Of a stretch of 64,000 nucleotides of DNA, positions 10,358 to 20,514 are shown in pieces. The notes under the pieces were generated by a model that searched no databases, was not told the origin of the DNA, and worked only from the letters and a program-made list of their open reading frames with translations. Source of the stretch: Bacteroidia bacterium (GTDB taxonomy: Bacteria; Bacteroidota; Bacteroidia; NS11-12g; UBA9320); contig JAGYJG010000001.1 of NCBI GenBank assembly GCA_018402155.1, positions 880,198-944,197 of the forward strand. The letters are read 5' to 3'. The position numbers and the translations under genes are program-made. How positions within the stretch are numbered: position 1 is the stretch's first letter; each line of letters begins with the position of its first letter.

Positions 10358-10833
10358 GTGCCGAAAACACCTCAAAATTAATAGTTAAGTCTATGGTTAT
10401 TATACACTTACTCATTTGTTTAAGTGTGGTTATTATGGTAGGTACACTCTACACTTTAACACTACAAAGTGGAAAACATCTAGAACCTTCCGAAGAATTT
10501 AAAATCTTAGAATTACTGGTCCCATTAATTGGTGTGACCTCTTTTTTTGGTGTGCGTTTTGTGATCAATCGCAAAATGAAGGCGATAGACCAATCAGCTA
10601 ACCTAGAGATCAAAATAGCGGCATATAGATCAAGTATGATACTACTTTGGGCTGTACTTGAGGGCACTACATTATTTGGATCTATTGGATATTATGTATC
10701 GGGTCGCCAAAACTTACTACTTTATGGCCTTATGGCAGGTGTTTTTATCTTGTATTTTAGACCACTCAAAACAAAGATGGCTCAGGACTTGGATTTACAG
10801 CCAAACGAGGTAGAAGAACTTAATCAATTATGA
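10354..10833 (+). CDS. Four-helix membrane protein of unknown function
   Basis: A 159-residue protein that I do not recognise. Four hydrophobic segments are visible (about residues 12-35, 50-68, 90-112 and 118-135), with a basic loop after the second (NRKMKA). This predicts an inner-membrane protein. Its ATG overlaps the parC stop and its own stop overlaps the next ATG, each by four bases, so translation is probably coupled. Nothing in the sequence ties it to topoisomerase function. Confidence 0.75.
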   Translation: MSAENTSKLIVKSMVIIHLLICLSVVIMVGTLYTLTLQSGKHLEPSEEFKILELLVPLIGVTSFFGVRFVINRKMKAIDQSANLEIKIAAYRSSMILLWAVLEGTTLFGSIGYYVSGRQNLLLYGLMAGVFILYFRPLKTKMAQDLDLQPNEVEELNQL

Positions 10834-11303
10834 AAAGTGAAAAGCAATTTAGAAAGAAAGCAGTTGCGAGGATCTTCACATTTTTTCTATTTAAAAAACT
10901 ACCGCTTGCATTCTTAGCAGGCGTCCGGGTAAAACACTTTGACGCACAAGGGGCAACAACACGGCTACGTTTTGGGTGGATAAACCAAAATCCTTTTAAA
11001 TCCGTCTATTTCGCAGCTATGCATATGGCTGCCGAACTAGCCACTGGATTGCTTCTTTTTCAGTATTTGTATACTGAAAAAAGCTTTTCTATGCTACTTA
11101 TTAAAACAAGCGCAACGTTTACGCACAAGGCTACCGGAATGATTACATTTTCTTGTAAACAAGGGCCACAAGTAGAAGATTTTATACATACCATATTAAA
11201 TACCAGCGAAGGGCAAACCATTCAACTCTCAGTAACTGCGCACAACGAACAAAACCAAGAAGTAGCTAGATTTATGTATACTTGGTCTTGCAAGAAAAAA
11301 TAA
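10830..11303 (+). CDS. DUF4442-type hotdog-fold protein
   Basis: A 157-residue protein resembling the DUF4442/PaaI-like thioesterase group. The characteristic segment is residues 57-76, with NPFKSVYFAAMHMAAELATG, followed by a central hydrophobic strand and a beta-rich C-terminal half, as expected for a hotdog fold. Members are predicted acyl-CoA thioesterases, but the substrate is unknown and no assay-based role is implied. It is the last gene of the parE-parC cluster, with a four-base overlap to its neighbour. Confidence 0.75.
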   Translation: MKSEKQFRKKAVARIFTFFLFKKLPLAFLAGVRVKHFDAQGATTRLRFGWINQNPFKSVYFAAMHMAAELATGLLLFQYLYTEKSFSMLLIKTSATFTHKATGMITFSCKQGPQVEDFIHTILNTSEGQTIQLSVTAHNEQNQEVARFMYTWSCKKK

Positions 11304-11514
11304 ACAATAGATATTTTAAATAGAGTTTTTGATTTCCTTCATATTCAAAGGTTTTTTTACATTTATAAAGAGTAAGCAAGTAAATCACATTTTGATTCCG
11401 TAAGTCGACATTCTAAAAATGCAGGTAAAAAGTGGCTTGTAATTGCCAGTTATACTATTTATTCTTTCTTACCTAACCTACAGATAACGTATAGGACTAG
11501 CGGGAACTCACACC

Positions 11515-11544
11515 TTGCAGGATTTGCCAAAAGAAGTACTTTTG
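11515..11544 (+). promoter_or_regulatory. Promoter of the EamA transporter gene
   Basis: TTG at 11515-11517 and TACTTTTG at 11537-11544 are 19 bases apart, which matches the Bacteroidota consensus. The box ends 15 bases before the ATG at 11560. It lies inside the longer open frame that starts at the TTG at 11515, so it argues for the downstream start. Confidence 0.6.
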
Positions 11545-11559
11545 ACGCCTAATACAACC

Positions 11560-12423
11560 ATGAACGAAAAGCCAATAAACCCCTATCTTTTTCTTGGCAT
11601 ACTTGCACTTATTTGGGGCAGTTCGTTCATTCTAATGAAAGAAGGTCTAAAAGTATATAGCAGCTATCAGGTAGCGTCCATGCGCATAGCTGTAGCGGGG
11701 ATTGTTTTGCTGCCTTTTGTACGTTGGAAAAAACTGAAAATTAGAGATGGACACTTAAAATACTTCATCATCAGTGGTTTTTTGGGGAGTGCCATACCAG
11801 CATTTTTATTTACCACCGCCCAAACAGTTATTTCTAGCTCTTTAGCAGGTGCTATCAATGGCCTCACCCCTCTTTTTGCTCTACTTGTGGGTGTTTTATT
11901 TTTGGGAATTAAATTTAATAAATTTAAAATATATGGCGTTGTTTTTGGGCTATTAGGGGCATTTTTTCTTATAATCAACAAAGATTTAAATTTTGATATC
12001 AGCTATACCCTTTTGGCTGTATGCGCATCTGTATGTTATGGAATAAACGTCAACATCATTAAACAAAAACTGAATGACTATCCACCACTGCTCGTTGCTG
12101 CTTTCCCACTTGCAGTAATTTCTGTTGTGGGTATAGGAATGCTTATTTTTCTTGGTGTGAGCATTGATGTGGACAACGTACAACACATAAAATCTTTATC
12201 AGCAGTATTACTTTTGGCCATACTAGGTACTTCACTTAGTTTGGTTATGTTCAATAAACTGATACAGCAAACCAATACAGTTTTTGCAACATCGGTAACA
12301 TATCTTATCCCAATAGTTGCTCTATTTTGGGGTTTTTGGGTGAATGAACCTATTACCATAAACCAGTTAGGCGGCTTAATATGTATTTTAGTGGCCATTT
12401 GGCTTATAAGAAAAGACCGCTAA
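11560..12423 (+). CDS. EamA/DMT-family transporter
   Basis: A 287-residue drug/metabolite transporter with ten hydrophobic segments arranged as two EamA repeats. The first repeat begins with LIWGSSFILMKEGL, the second near residue 145 with LLAVCASVCYGINVNIIK. The protein ends in a short basic tail (IRKDR), as is usual. Such proteins are inner-membrane exporters or exchangers of small metabolites; the substrate cannot be read from sequence. The ATG at 11560 is chosen over the upstream TTG because the promoter box lies between them and the membrane segments start right after it. Confidence 0.88.
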   Translation: MNEKPINPYLFLGILALIWGSSFILMKEGLKVYSSYQVASMRIAVAGIVLLPFVRWKKLKIRDGHLKYFIISGFLGSAIPAFLFTTAQTVISSSLAGAINGLTPLFALLVGVLFLGIKFNKFKIYGVVFGLLGAFFLIINKDLNFDISYTLLAVCASVCYGINVNIIKQKLNDYPPLLVAAFPLAVISVVGIGMLIFLGVSIDVDNVQHIKSLSAVLLLAILGTSLSLVMFNKLIQQTNTVFATSVTYLIPIVALFWGFWVNEPITINQLGGLICILVAIWLIRKDR

Positions 12424-12460
12424 TCAATATATAAACAATAAAAAAATATAGAACACAGCA

Positions 12461-13048
12461 ATGAAATTAAAAATTGATTTAAGGTCATTAAATACTTTTA
12501 CATACAGTACTTATCGGGCGATGATACAAGTGCTAATGGCAGCAGGAAAAACTACAGGTCAGAATCATAGCGAAGCAATGTTAGGACACACTACAATGAA
12601 TATTGCTCGAATGAATAGATTGGACAAAAAAGCTGAAATAACAGAAGAATTATCGGCTAAACTACAAGTGCTACCTAAACAAACATGGTTGATAATAAGT
12701 GAAGCATGGTGCGGTGATGCAGCACAAAACTTGCCGTGGATTATTAAAATGGCAGAAAGGAGTAAACATATTGAAGTAGCTATTGTATTGCGAGACGAAA
12801 ATGAAGAACTTATGGATCTATTCTTGACCAATGGTAGCCAAAGTATCCCAAAACTCATCGCTTTAGACCAGGCTATGGAAGTATTGTACACCTGGGGACC
12901 TAGACCTCAACTTATGGAAGACACACGTATGGCATTAAAAACTGCCGGAAAGGACTACACAGATATCTTACAAACGTTGCACATGATGTACGCTAAGGAC
13001 AGAGGAAATTCCATTCAAAAAGAATTTTTAGAGTTACTAAATCAGTAA
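12461..13048 (+). CDS. Thioredoxin-family protein with WCGDA motif
   Basis: A 195-residue cytoplasmic protein with a thioredoxin-like fold. The active-site position reads SEAWCGDAAQ near residue 84, so the second cysteine of CxxC is replaced and only one cysteine remains. The cis-proline loop is visible as SIPKLIALD near residue 125. This single-cysteine WCGDA group is widespread in Bacteroidota and lacks an assigned reaction. A disulfide reductase role is unlikely without the second cysteine. It follows the transporter by 37 bases and may share its transcript. Confidence 0.8.
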   Translation: MKLKIDLRSLNTFTYSTYRAMIQVLMAAGKTTGQNHSEAMLGHTTMNIARMNRLDKKAEITEELSAKLQVLPKQTWLIISEAWCGDAAQNLPWIIKMAERSKHIEVAIVLRDENEELMDLFLTNGSQSIPKLIALDQAMEVLYTWGPRPQLMEDTRMALKTAGKDYTDILQTLHMMYAKDRGNSIQKEFLELLNQ

Positions 13049-13177
13049 ATATGCCAGTTACCCACATAAAAGTAAAAAAATAATATGTGATTATTGATAA
13101 GTTTTAAACATAAAACTTGTCAAATCTCGATGTTTTAGATTTTCTTTGAAAGCTAAAATAAAAGTTATATTCAAAAA

Positions 13178-14308
13178 ATGAAGTTTATCGTAAATACAAA
13201 TCAACTACTACAGAAGTTGCAGAGCATTAGTGGTACTATTGTGTCTAAGCCGGTTATACCAATATTAGATCATTTTTTGTTTGACATTTCAGGAAGCAAA
13301 TTAACCATAACAGGAACAGACTTAGAGACCTCTATGAGTACGTCACTCGAGGTACAATCTGACGAAGATGTGCGTATTGCAGTGCCCTCCAAGATGTGCA
13401 TGGAAACGCTTAAGGCATTACCAAATCAACCTGTTACATTTACATTAGACGGTAACAATAATTCAATTGAACTAAAGTCAGAATTTGGACGATACAAACT
13501 TGTAGGACAAAATGCAGACGATTTTCCAAAAGTACCTGAATCTACATCTGAAAATAGTTTTACCATGCCAGCAGATGCTTTGAGCAGTAGTATTACTCAA
13601 ACAATTTTTGCTTCTGGTAACGATGAGTTACGACTTAGTCTTACGGGTGTTTTTGTGCAGCTTTATAAAGATAATGCTGTATTTGTAGCAACAGATGCCA
13701 ATCGATTGGTAAAAGTGTTACGCAACGACGTAAAGCCTGGTGTAGAAACTAACTTTATTTTACCTAAAAAAGCACTAAACTTGTTGAAAGCAAGTCTACC
13801 TCAAGATAGCACAGAAACTAAAGTAGATTTCAATGACAGTAATGCGTTTTTTACTTTTGGCGATGTAAGCCTTATTTGCAGACTGATAGATGAGAGATAC
13901 CCGGATTATAAGGCTGTTATCCCAACTGATAACCCAAATATCCTAACGTTGAATCGTCAAGACTTTTTAAATTCTGTAAAACGAATCAGTATTTTTGGCA
14001 ATAAAACGACCAACCAAATAAATGTAAAAATAACTGGTAGTGAACTAACCATCTATGCAGAAGACCTTGACCTAAGCAACGAAGCAGTGGAGCGCTTAGG
14101 TTGTGATTATGCAGGAGAAGATATGGAGATAGGTTTCAACTCAAAACTCTTGGTCGAAATGTTACAAAACATAAACACTCCTGAAATTATTATTGAACTA
14201 TCTACACCTAGTAGAGCGGGTATAATTTTGCCTAGTGCAAATGCTGATGATGAGGATTTACTCATGCTTATAATGCCTATGATGATAGCTAGTACCTCTC
14301 GATCTTAG
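13178..14308 (+). CDS. dnaN: DNA polymerase III beta sliding clamp
   Basis: The processivity clamp of DNA polymerase III. The 376-residue product has the three-domain clamp pattern. Domain 1 begins KFIVNTNQLLQKLQSISG and continues through LDHFLFDISG and LTITGTDLETSMS. Domain 2 includes LTGVFVQL and FVATDANRLV. Domain 3 has ICRLIDERYPDYKAVIP, typical of the clamp. The C-terminal end is LLMLIMPMM, resembling the usual LMPxR end though without the final Arg. It is a single gene here, not beside dnaA or recF. Upstream sequence is AT-rich without a clear TAnnTTTG box. Confidence 0.95.
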   Translation: MKFIVNTNQLLQKLQSISGTIVSKPVIPILDHFLFDISGSKLTITGTDLETSMSTSLEVQSDEDVRIAVPSKMCMETLKALPNQPVTFTLDGNNNSIELKSEFGRYKLVGQNADDFPKVPESTSENSFTMPADALSSSITQTIFASGNDELRLSLTGVFVQLYKDNAVFVATDANRLVKVLRNDVKPGVETNFILPKKALNLLKASLPQDSTETKVDFNDSNAFFTFGDVSLICRLIDERYPDYKAVIPTDNPNILTLNRQDFLNSVKRISIFGNKTTNQINVKITGSELTIYAEDLDLSNEAVERLGCDYAGEDMEIGFNSKLLVEMLQNINTPEIIIELSTPSRAGIILPSANADDEDLLMLIMPMMIASTSRS

Positions 14309-14852
14309 CTTTGTCTCATCCTATTAAAAAGATCATATTCCCTTCTAACAGATAGAATCAAAAAGATTGTATCAAATACATACACTTATGCAAACCAAAG
14401 ACTGCAAGTATGTTACACATTTTAAAGGCCAGACAAATTGCACATTGACTTAACGGCCAATTCTGTCTGATTATTGATAGAATTTAGAATCGTGCTAGTT
14501 TTCTAAAATTTATGAATATTGTTACCACGGATTTATCTCTTTTATTAAAGGGAATACTATGAAAAGATTTGGCTAAATTGGATTATCATTTTTAGTATGC
14601 TATCATGGCAATTTGGCCAAAGGATAATTATGTATTCGAATAAGTCAACATTATGGTTTCAAGATTTTGTGCCTAGTTTTAGATTAGATTACTTGATGTA
14701 ATTGCTTCATTGCTATTTCTGTCGTTTTAGGCAATACTTAGTAAAATTGCATTGCCTATTCAGGTCATAATAAGAAAGCAATGAATAGTAATTAGTTACT
14801 ACTCTGTGTTATCAAGACCGTTATTTAAACGTTTAAATTACTGTAGTTTAAA
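14309..14852. other. Non-coding gap between dnaN and the M16 protease
   Basis: These 544 bases lie between two convergent genes. No open frame, tRNA-like fold, repeat or clear terminator was found. Confidence 0.6.
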
Positions 14853-17777
14853 TTAGTAGCCGAATAATTCTTCTAACGTCAACTCACGTACCTGACCATA
14901 TTTCTTCAAATACTCTTGATCAATTTTTTGTCTATCGCCTAGCACTATATACGTAAATTTACCTTTAATACGATCATTGTGGAATTTGGCCACATCGTCT
15001 AAAGTGATGTTTTTCAGATTTTCGCGCATCATTACACGAGTATCTTCAGTCAATTTTAGTTTTAGCATTTGGTCATAATTGAACAGTATAGATGATTTCA
15101 AGACACGACTTGTTTCCAGTGATTGCTGGATGGCATTTTTACCGTTATTAAATGTTTTTTGGTCCAGCGGCAAAGATTCTAGTAATACATTCATACCTTC
15201 TACAGCCTCGCTCATTTTGTCTGACTGGGTGCCAACATAAGCTAGTACAGAGTTATGCTCGCCTAATTTTCCTGCATTACTATAAAAACTGTACGTACTG
15301 TATGCCAATGCTTTAGCCTCTCTTATCTCCTGAAAAACAATGCTACTCATACCACCGCCGAAGTATTCATTGAACATAGCTATTTTAGCTCCTTCTGAAA
15401 CGTCGTATTCTGAGGATTTTTTGAGCCACATTATTTCTGCTTGCACCATATCATAGTGTGCTAAAAAGACCTCATCACCTTCCCTATCGAGCATCTTGTA
15501 AATGCGCATTTCGGGGGTTGGCAAAAATTGAGTTGGGGTAGCATGCATAGAGTTCAGCTTTTTGACCAACGAATCCATTGAAAGCGGACCATTATACCAT
15601 ACTTTGTGGTTGTAGCTAGTAAGATTGTGGATGTATGAAGTTAATTCAATTCCGGTTAAAGAATTGAGAATATCCGAATTTAAGAGGTCTGTACTAGGAT
15701 TGACAGCACCGTAAAGTGCATATTGTCTTAGTCTCCCCATTACTGCTCGTTTGTCTGTTTTAGCATCTTCTCTAGCTTTCAATTTCTGAGCTACCATTTG
15801 TGCCAATTTTTGATCATCGGGCAGTGCGTTAGCCAATAAATGCTCAAAAAGTTGGACTGCTTCGTCAAAGCTGCTAGCCAAGCCATTGAGGTAAACATAA
15901 CTCTGCTCTGCGCCTGTATTCACACCAAAATCACATGCTAGTTTGTAAAATTCTGTGCTTATTTGCTCTGCAGTATACTCGTTGGTACCCAAAAACTCTA
16001 GATATTCTACTGCCAAAGCCAATTTTTGATCGTGGCGCGAACCCATATCTAGGACGTAGTACAAACTAAATAATTGATCGTCACCATTTACTACTTTCCA
16101 TACAGGTACTTCTCCATTGAGTTTACCAAAAGCTAGTTCCTTGTCGTAATCCAGTACCTGAGGAGTTATACTATTGGTTTCTCTACCCAGAATATTACTT
16201 ACAAATTCAGATGTCTTTCCTCTATTGACTTCTACTTTAGTAATCTTTGGTTTTTCAATTTTTATACGTTCTTCTTGTTCTCCTTTGCGTTTATATACAA
16301 CCACATGGCCGTCTGTGTAGTACTTATTGGCAAAATCAATTACATCATTTTTGGTATAGGACAGCATTTTATCCGCACTTGCTAGTTCCTTTTCCCAGTT
16401 ATTGTTCATCACAAATGCGTCTAACAGCGCATAGGCAGTACCTTGGTATGATTCGTATTGTCTGATATCATCTACTTTTTTGTTTAGTACGATACTTTTT
16501 ACCAGATCCATATCAAATTCTCCAGATTTTAGTTTGTTTAGTTGTTGGAGGAATAGATCTTCCAATTCCTCTAAGCTTTGCCCTTCGTTTGGCGATCCAG
16601 CAAAATAGTGTAATCCTCTTTCTTTCAGCAAACTAGGTGAGCAATATGCTAGCATACATTTTTGTGCTTTCACCATATTTAAGTCAATAAGACCAGCGCT
16701 AGAATTGGCCAAAATTAAATCGACTAGTTTCACTAAATCTGCATCAGCACTTAGCGCATCGGGTACTCTAAAGCCCATAGTAAGACCCTCTTGGCTGGGC
16801 CCTACTACTTCTATGCGTTTGGTTTCAGTGAGTGGCACTTCATCTTCAAAGTTTGGGCTGGGTACTTCTTTAGGCTCCATATATCCAAATCTGTTTTTTA
16901 CTTCCACAATAGTTTTATCCAAATCTATATCACCTACCATTATTATAGCCATATTATTGGGTACATAGTACGTGTTATAGTAGTTTCTTATTTTTACCAA
17001 ACTTGGATTTTTGAGGTGCTCTATAGTTCCTATAGTTGTTTGTCTTCCGTAGGTATGATTGGGAAAAGCAGCTTCATATAATTTCTCGTATACTTGCCAT
17101 CCATCATTGTCTAATCCTCTATTTTTTTCTTCGTATACTGCTTCTAGTTCTGTGTGAAACAGTCGTAAAATTGGTTTTCTAAAGCGTTCAGCCTCTATTT
17201 CTAACCACGTACTCACGTTATTGCTTGGCACATCATTTACATATACCGTTCGTTCAAAACTGGTAAACGCATTGGTGCCTTGCGCTCCAATACCTTGCAG
17301 CATTTTGTCGTATTCATTAGCAATAGCAAATTTTGCTGCCTCACCACTCACACGGTCTATGTCTGCATAAATTTGTCTACGAAGCGCAGTATCTTTGGTT
17401 GTGTTATAGCGTTCATAAAGTTTATCTATTTCATCGAGTAGCACTTTTTCTGTCTCAAAATCTAGGCTACCATAGCGGTTTGTTCCTTTAAACAACATAT
17501 GCTCTAAGTAATGAGCCAGCCCTGTGTTGTCGGCAGGGTCACTACTGCTTCCAGCCTTGGTAGCTATAAGTGTTTGCACACGTGGTTTTTCACTATTTTT
17601 TGCCACTATTACAGTAAGTCCATTTTCTAGCGTATACCATCTAGAGCTTGTAGGGTCGTTGGTATAGCTGATGTACGTCAATCCATTGGAATCGATTTTT
17701 TTAGTTGATTGCTGTGCAAAACTAGAGGCTACAACAAGTAGCGCTAATGCGGACAAAAATTGTTTTCTAAAATTCAT
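14853..17777 (-). CDS. Exported M16-family zinc metallopeptidase
   Basis: A 974-residue insulinase/pitrilysin-family peptidase with a signal peptide (hydrophobic residues 8-20, cleavage after SSFAQ). The inverted zinc motif HYLEH is at residues 89-93 with the following MLFKGTNRYG; the distal glutamate is expected in YEEKNRGLDNDGWQVYEKLYE. A second, catalytically inactive M16 half follows after about residue 520 with GGGMSSIVFQEIREAKALAYSTY, the usual substrate-binding block. It probably acts in the periplasm on peptides. It stands alone; the upstream region is shared divergently with the E2 gene. Confidence 0.9.
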   Translation of the reverse strand: MNFRKQFLSALALLVVASSFAQQSTKKIDSNGLTYISYTNDPTSSRWYTLENGLTVIVAKNSEKPRVQTLIATKAGSSSDPADNTGLAHYLEHMLFKGTNRYGSLDFETEKVLLDEIDKLYERYNTTKDTALRRQIYADIDRVSGEAAKFAIANEYDKMLQGIGAQGTNAFTSFERTVYVNDVPSNNVSTWLEIEAERFRKPILRLFHTELEAVYEEKNRGLDNDGWQVYEKLYEAAFPNHTYGRQTTIGTIEHLKNPSLVKIRNYYNTYYVPNNMAIIMVGDIDLDKTIVEVKNRFGYMEPKEVPSPNFEDEVPLTETKRIEVVGPSQEGLTMGFRVPDALSADADLVKLVDLILANSSAGLIDLNMVKAQKCMLAYCSPSLLKERGLHYFAGSPNEGQSLEELEDLFLQQLNKLKSGEFDMDLVKSIVLNKKVDDIRQYESYQGTAYALLDAFVMNNNWEKELASADKMLSYTKNDVIDFANKYYTDGHVVVYKRKGEQEERIKIEKPKITKVEVNRGKTSEFVSNILGRETNSITPQVLDYDKELAFGKLNGEVPVWKVVNGDDQLFSLYYVLDMGSRHDQKLALAVEYLEFLGTNEYTAEQISTEFYKLACDFGVNTGAEQSYVYLNGLASSFDEAVQLFEHLLANALPDDQKLAQMVAQKLKAREDAKTDKRAVMGRLRQYALYGAVNPSTDLLNSDILNSLTGIELTSYIHNLTSYNHKVWYNGPLSMDSLVKKLNSMHATPTQFLPTPEMRIYKMLDREGDEVFLAHYDMVQAEIMWLKKSSEYDVSEGAKIAMFNEYFGGGMSSIVFQEIREAKALAYSTYSFYSNAGKLGEHNSVLAYVGTQSDKMSEAVEGMNVLLESLPLDQKTFNNGKNAIQQSLETSRVLKSSILFNYDQMLKLKLTEDTRVMMRENLKNITLDDVAKFHNDRIKGKFTYIVLGDRQKIDQEYLKKYGQVRELTLEELFGY

Positions 17778-18270
17778 TGGTTTTTATAAAGTGTGCAAAA
17801 TAAGCCGTTTTAAGATTTCAAGCAAGCTGTAAATTCCTATATATACATTAACTTGAAAGACTGTGTGATTAAATACTAGCTTTTAGAAGACAAATAATGG
17901 ATTCTTAGGTAAAAAGATCTTGTGGTTTAACTGTGGCGCACTTTTTTATTTTTGGATATACATATAGATATTTATAGAACTGTAGTTTACCCATGGAGAT
18001 ACTGCAGAGGGGAAGTCTGAACTAATAATTTCTCAGATACACCAAACAATAGGAAATTTCATTTTGATTGCACTAAATTTAATTACTTTTTTCTACTTTT
18101 TAACAGTACTATTTTAAGGGTAGCTTACAACATCCCCCCTACTACCTTTTAAAAAAATATATGACAAATTTAGTTAAATGAATAGTGCCGAAATGCTCCT
18201 AACAAAATGTTTGGCATAAATTGAGTTTTTGGCTCAAACAAAAATTGTACTTTTGCAACACGATTAAGCT
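17778..18270 (+). promoter_or_regulatory. Divergent intergenic region with the E2 promoter
   Basis: This is a 493-base divergent spacer without genes. TTTG at 18228-18231 and TACTTTTG at 18248-18255 (16 bases between) form a likely promoter ending 15 bases before the E2 start. A TATTTTTG at 17947-17954 is further upstream and of uncertain meaning. Confidence 0.5.
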
Positions 18271-19614
18271 ATGGCAGAATACAAACTGATAATGCCCAAA
18301 ATGGGAGAAAGTATTGCAGAGGCAACCATCATCACTTGGTTGAAAAACGAAGGTGATCCAATAGAAATAGATGAAGCTGTACTAGAAATAGCTACCGATA
18401 AGGTAGATAGTGAGGTGCCTAGTATGGAAGCTGGAACGCTAACCAAAAAACTATACAACGAAGGTGATGTTGTACCTGTAGGTGAACCCATAGCCATTAT
18501 AAGTACAGATGCAGCTGCCAGCACTACTGCTCCTGCTGCACCCGTAGCCGCAACTGCCGAAACCAAACCAGAAGTGCAAGCTATAGAAAATAGTGTAGCT
18601 CAAGCACAAAGCACCGCCAATCCTTCCCTCAATACAGCAGATGCTAATAGGTTTTACTCTCCACTGGTGATGAATATTGCACGCACAGAAGGTATATCTA
18701 TGCAGCAATTAGAACGTATACAAGGTACTGGTAAAGACGGTAGAGTGACCAAAAAAGACATTCTTCTTTATGTGGAAAATGGAAATAAATTAGTAGACGT
18801 TCCCGTCAATATTCCTGAGCCATCTTCCAGAGAAACAGAAAATATACCCAATGAGGAATCAGCTAAAACAATCACAAGAAAAGCACCTGCGGTAAGCCTA
18901 AATCCGGGTGATGAAATCATAGAAATGGACCGTATGCGAAAGCTCATAGCCGATCATATGGTAATGAGTAAGCATACTTCGCCACACGTGACCTCATTTG
19001 TAGAAGCAGATGTTACCAATTTGGTGAATTGGCGAAACAAAATAAAAGATGGTTTTAAAGCACGTGAAGGAGAAAATTTCACCTTCACTCCTATTTTTAT
19101 TGAGGCCATTGTTAAGGCAATCAAAGATTTTCCACTCATCAATATTTCGGTAAGTGGCGATAGTATTATAAAACGAAAAAATATCAATATAGGAATGGCA
19201 GCTGCATTGCCAAGTGGAAATCTTATAGTGCCGGTCATAAAAAATGCTGATTTTATGAACCTAACTGGTTTGGCTAAAACTGTGAATGATTTGGCCTCTA
19301 GAGCCCGTGCAAATAAACTAAGTCCTGATGACATACAAGGTGGTACGTATACAGTAACCAATGTAGGAACTTTTGGCAATGTGCTTGGTACACCTATCAT
19401 CAATCAACCCCAAGTAGCTATAATGGCCATGGGTGCTATTGTAAAAAAACCTGCAGTAATAGAAACTCCAGAAGGTGACCTCATTGGTATTCGCCACAAA
19501 ATGTTTCTATCTCACTCCTATGACCATAGAGTGGTAGACGGGGCCTTGGGTGGTATGTTTGTGCGTAGAGTAGCAGACTACCTAGAGCAGTGGGATGTAA
19601 ACAGAGAAGTTTAA
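18271..19614 (+). CDS. 2-oxoacid dehydrogenase E2 (dihydrolipoamide acyltransferase)
   Basis: The E2 core of a 2-oxoacid dehydrogenase complex, transferring an acyl group from E1 through lipoamide to CoA. The lipoyl domain covers residues 1-78 with the lipoylated lysine at Lys44 in EIATDKVDS. A 40-residue Ala/Thr/Glu linker follows. The E3/E1-binding domain is near residues 128-165 (YSPLVMNIARTEGI, GTGKDGRVTKKDI). The catalytic domain ends in HRVVDGALGG with His419 and Asp423. The wording of the catalytic domain fits the branched-chain or generic acyltransferase type; E1 and E3 are not in the window, so the substrate is unresolved. Confidence 0.9.
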   Translation: MAEYKLIMPKMGESIAEATIITWLKNEGDPIEIDEAVLEIATDKVDSEVPSMEAGTLTKKLYNEGDVVPVGEPIAIISTDAAASTTAPAAPVAATAETKPEVQAIENSVAQAQSTANPSLNTADANRFYSPLVMNIARTEGISMQQLERIQGTGKDGRVTKKDILLYVENGNKLVDVPVNIPEPSSRETENIPNEESAKTITRKAPAVSLNPGDEIIEMDRMRKLIADHMVMSKHTSPHVTSFVEADVTNLVNWRNKIKDGFKAREGENFTFTPIFIEAIVKAIKDFPLINISVSGDSIIKRKNINIGMAAALPSGNLIVPVIKNADFMNLTGLAKTVNDLASRARANKLSPDDIQGGTYTVTNVGTFGNVLGTPIINQPQVAIMAMGAIVKKPAVIETPEGDLIGIRHKMFLSHSYDHRVVDGALGGMFVRRVADYLEQWDVNREV

Positions 19615-19646
19615 AAAAAAGCAAATTAACTAAAAAATCGCTGCGT

Positions 19647-20396
19647 ATGAAATCCGTTATACTGATACCGTGTAGGCTAGAATCTACCCGATTTCCAAAT
19701 AAACCACTGGCCCATATATTGGGTAAACCGATGATACAATGGGTGTACGAAGCAGCCGAAAAAAGTGAGGCAACAGAGGTATTTATTATCACCGATAGCC
19801 AACAAATAATAGATGCCGTAGAGGCATTTGACGGTCAAGCTATACTCACCTCTAGTGAGCCACAAAACGGAACTGAACGGTGTGAAGAGGCAATGGAAAT
19901 ATTGACGTCTGATGGCACAGATTATGACGTAATCATCAATATACAAGGAGATGAGCCTCTTATAGACCCCGAAGATATCAATCGTATGCTAGATCTTTTT
20001 GAAGAAGAAGATATAGACGTACTGACCTATATACAACCAATAGTAGATGAGCAAGAATATCGAAACCCAAATGTAGTAAAAGCAGTACCTAGCCAATTTA
20101 GCGAAGGATTTTGTGATGTGTGCTATTTTAGCCGGAGCCCAATACCATTTATGGATAGTTTTAGGCCAGATATCGCCTTCAAGCATATTGGTATTTACGG
20201 ATTTACCGCTACTGCATTTGAAGAGATAAAAAGTTTGGACGCATCACTATTAGAAGAAGTAGAGCGCCTAGAGCAACTACGTTGGGTACAAAACCACATT
20301 ATACTCTCTGCACTTGTCACCGAAAATCAGCTTGTAGGTGTAGATACTCCCGAGGATATTGCAGTTGTTGAAAACATATTGAAATCCAAAATTTAA
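19647..20396 (+). CDS. kdsB: 3-deoxy-manno-octulosonate cytidylyltransferase
   Basis: KdsB activates KDO with CTP to CMP-KDO for lipopolysaccharide inner-core synthesis. The N-terminal nucleotide-binding signature IPCRLESTRFPNKPL (residues 6-20) is complete, followed by GKPMIQWVYE, SSEPQNGTERCEEA and NIQGDEPLI, all diagnostic. The 249-residue length is normal. The open frame begins at 19590, but the ATG at 19647 starts the conserved sequence and leaves a 32-base gap after the E2 gene. It may be cotranscribed with E2. Its presence indicates a Gram-negative envelope. Confidence 0.93.
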   Translation: MKSVILIPCRLESTRFPNKPLAHILGKPMIQWVYEAAEKSEATEVFIITDSQQIIDAVEAFDGQAILTSSEPQNGTERCEEAMEILTSDGTDYDVIINIQGDEPLIDPEDINRMLDLFEEEDIDVLTYIQPIVDEQEYRNPNVVKAVPSQFSEGFCDVCYFSRSPIPFMDSFRPDIAFKHIGIYGFTATAFEEIKSLDASLLEEVERLEQLRWVQNHIILSALVTENQLVGVDTPEDIAVVENILKSKI

Positions 20397-20406
20397 GCAT
20401 TAATCA

Positions 20407-20433
20407 TTTGGGTCTTCTTTTAGCTTACTTTTG
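20407..20433 (+). promoter_or_regulatory. Promoter candidate for pyrG
   Basis: TTTG at 20407-20410 and TACTTTTG at 20426-20433 are 15 bases apart, just after the kdsB stop. This would give pyrG a leader of about 75 bases, long enough for attenuation-type control, though no hairpin with a T-run is evident in it. Confidence 0.5.
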
Positions 20434-20514
20434 TACTCCGTACACAAACGGAGAGTCTTTTGCTATTTCTTAGCAGCTTTTTTCCTTTTTTGAACACTTA
20501 AAAACATATATTTT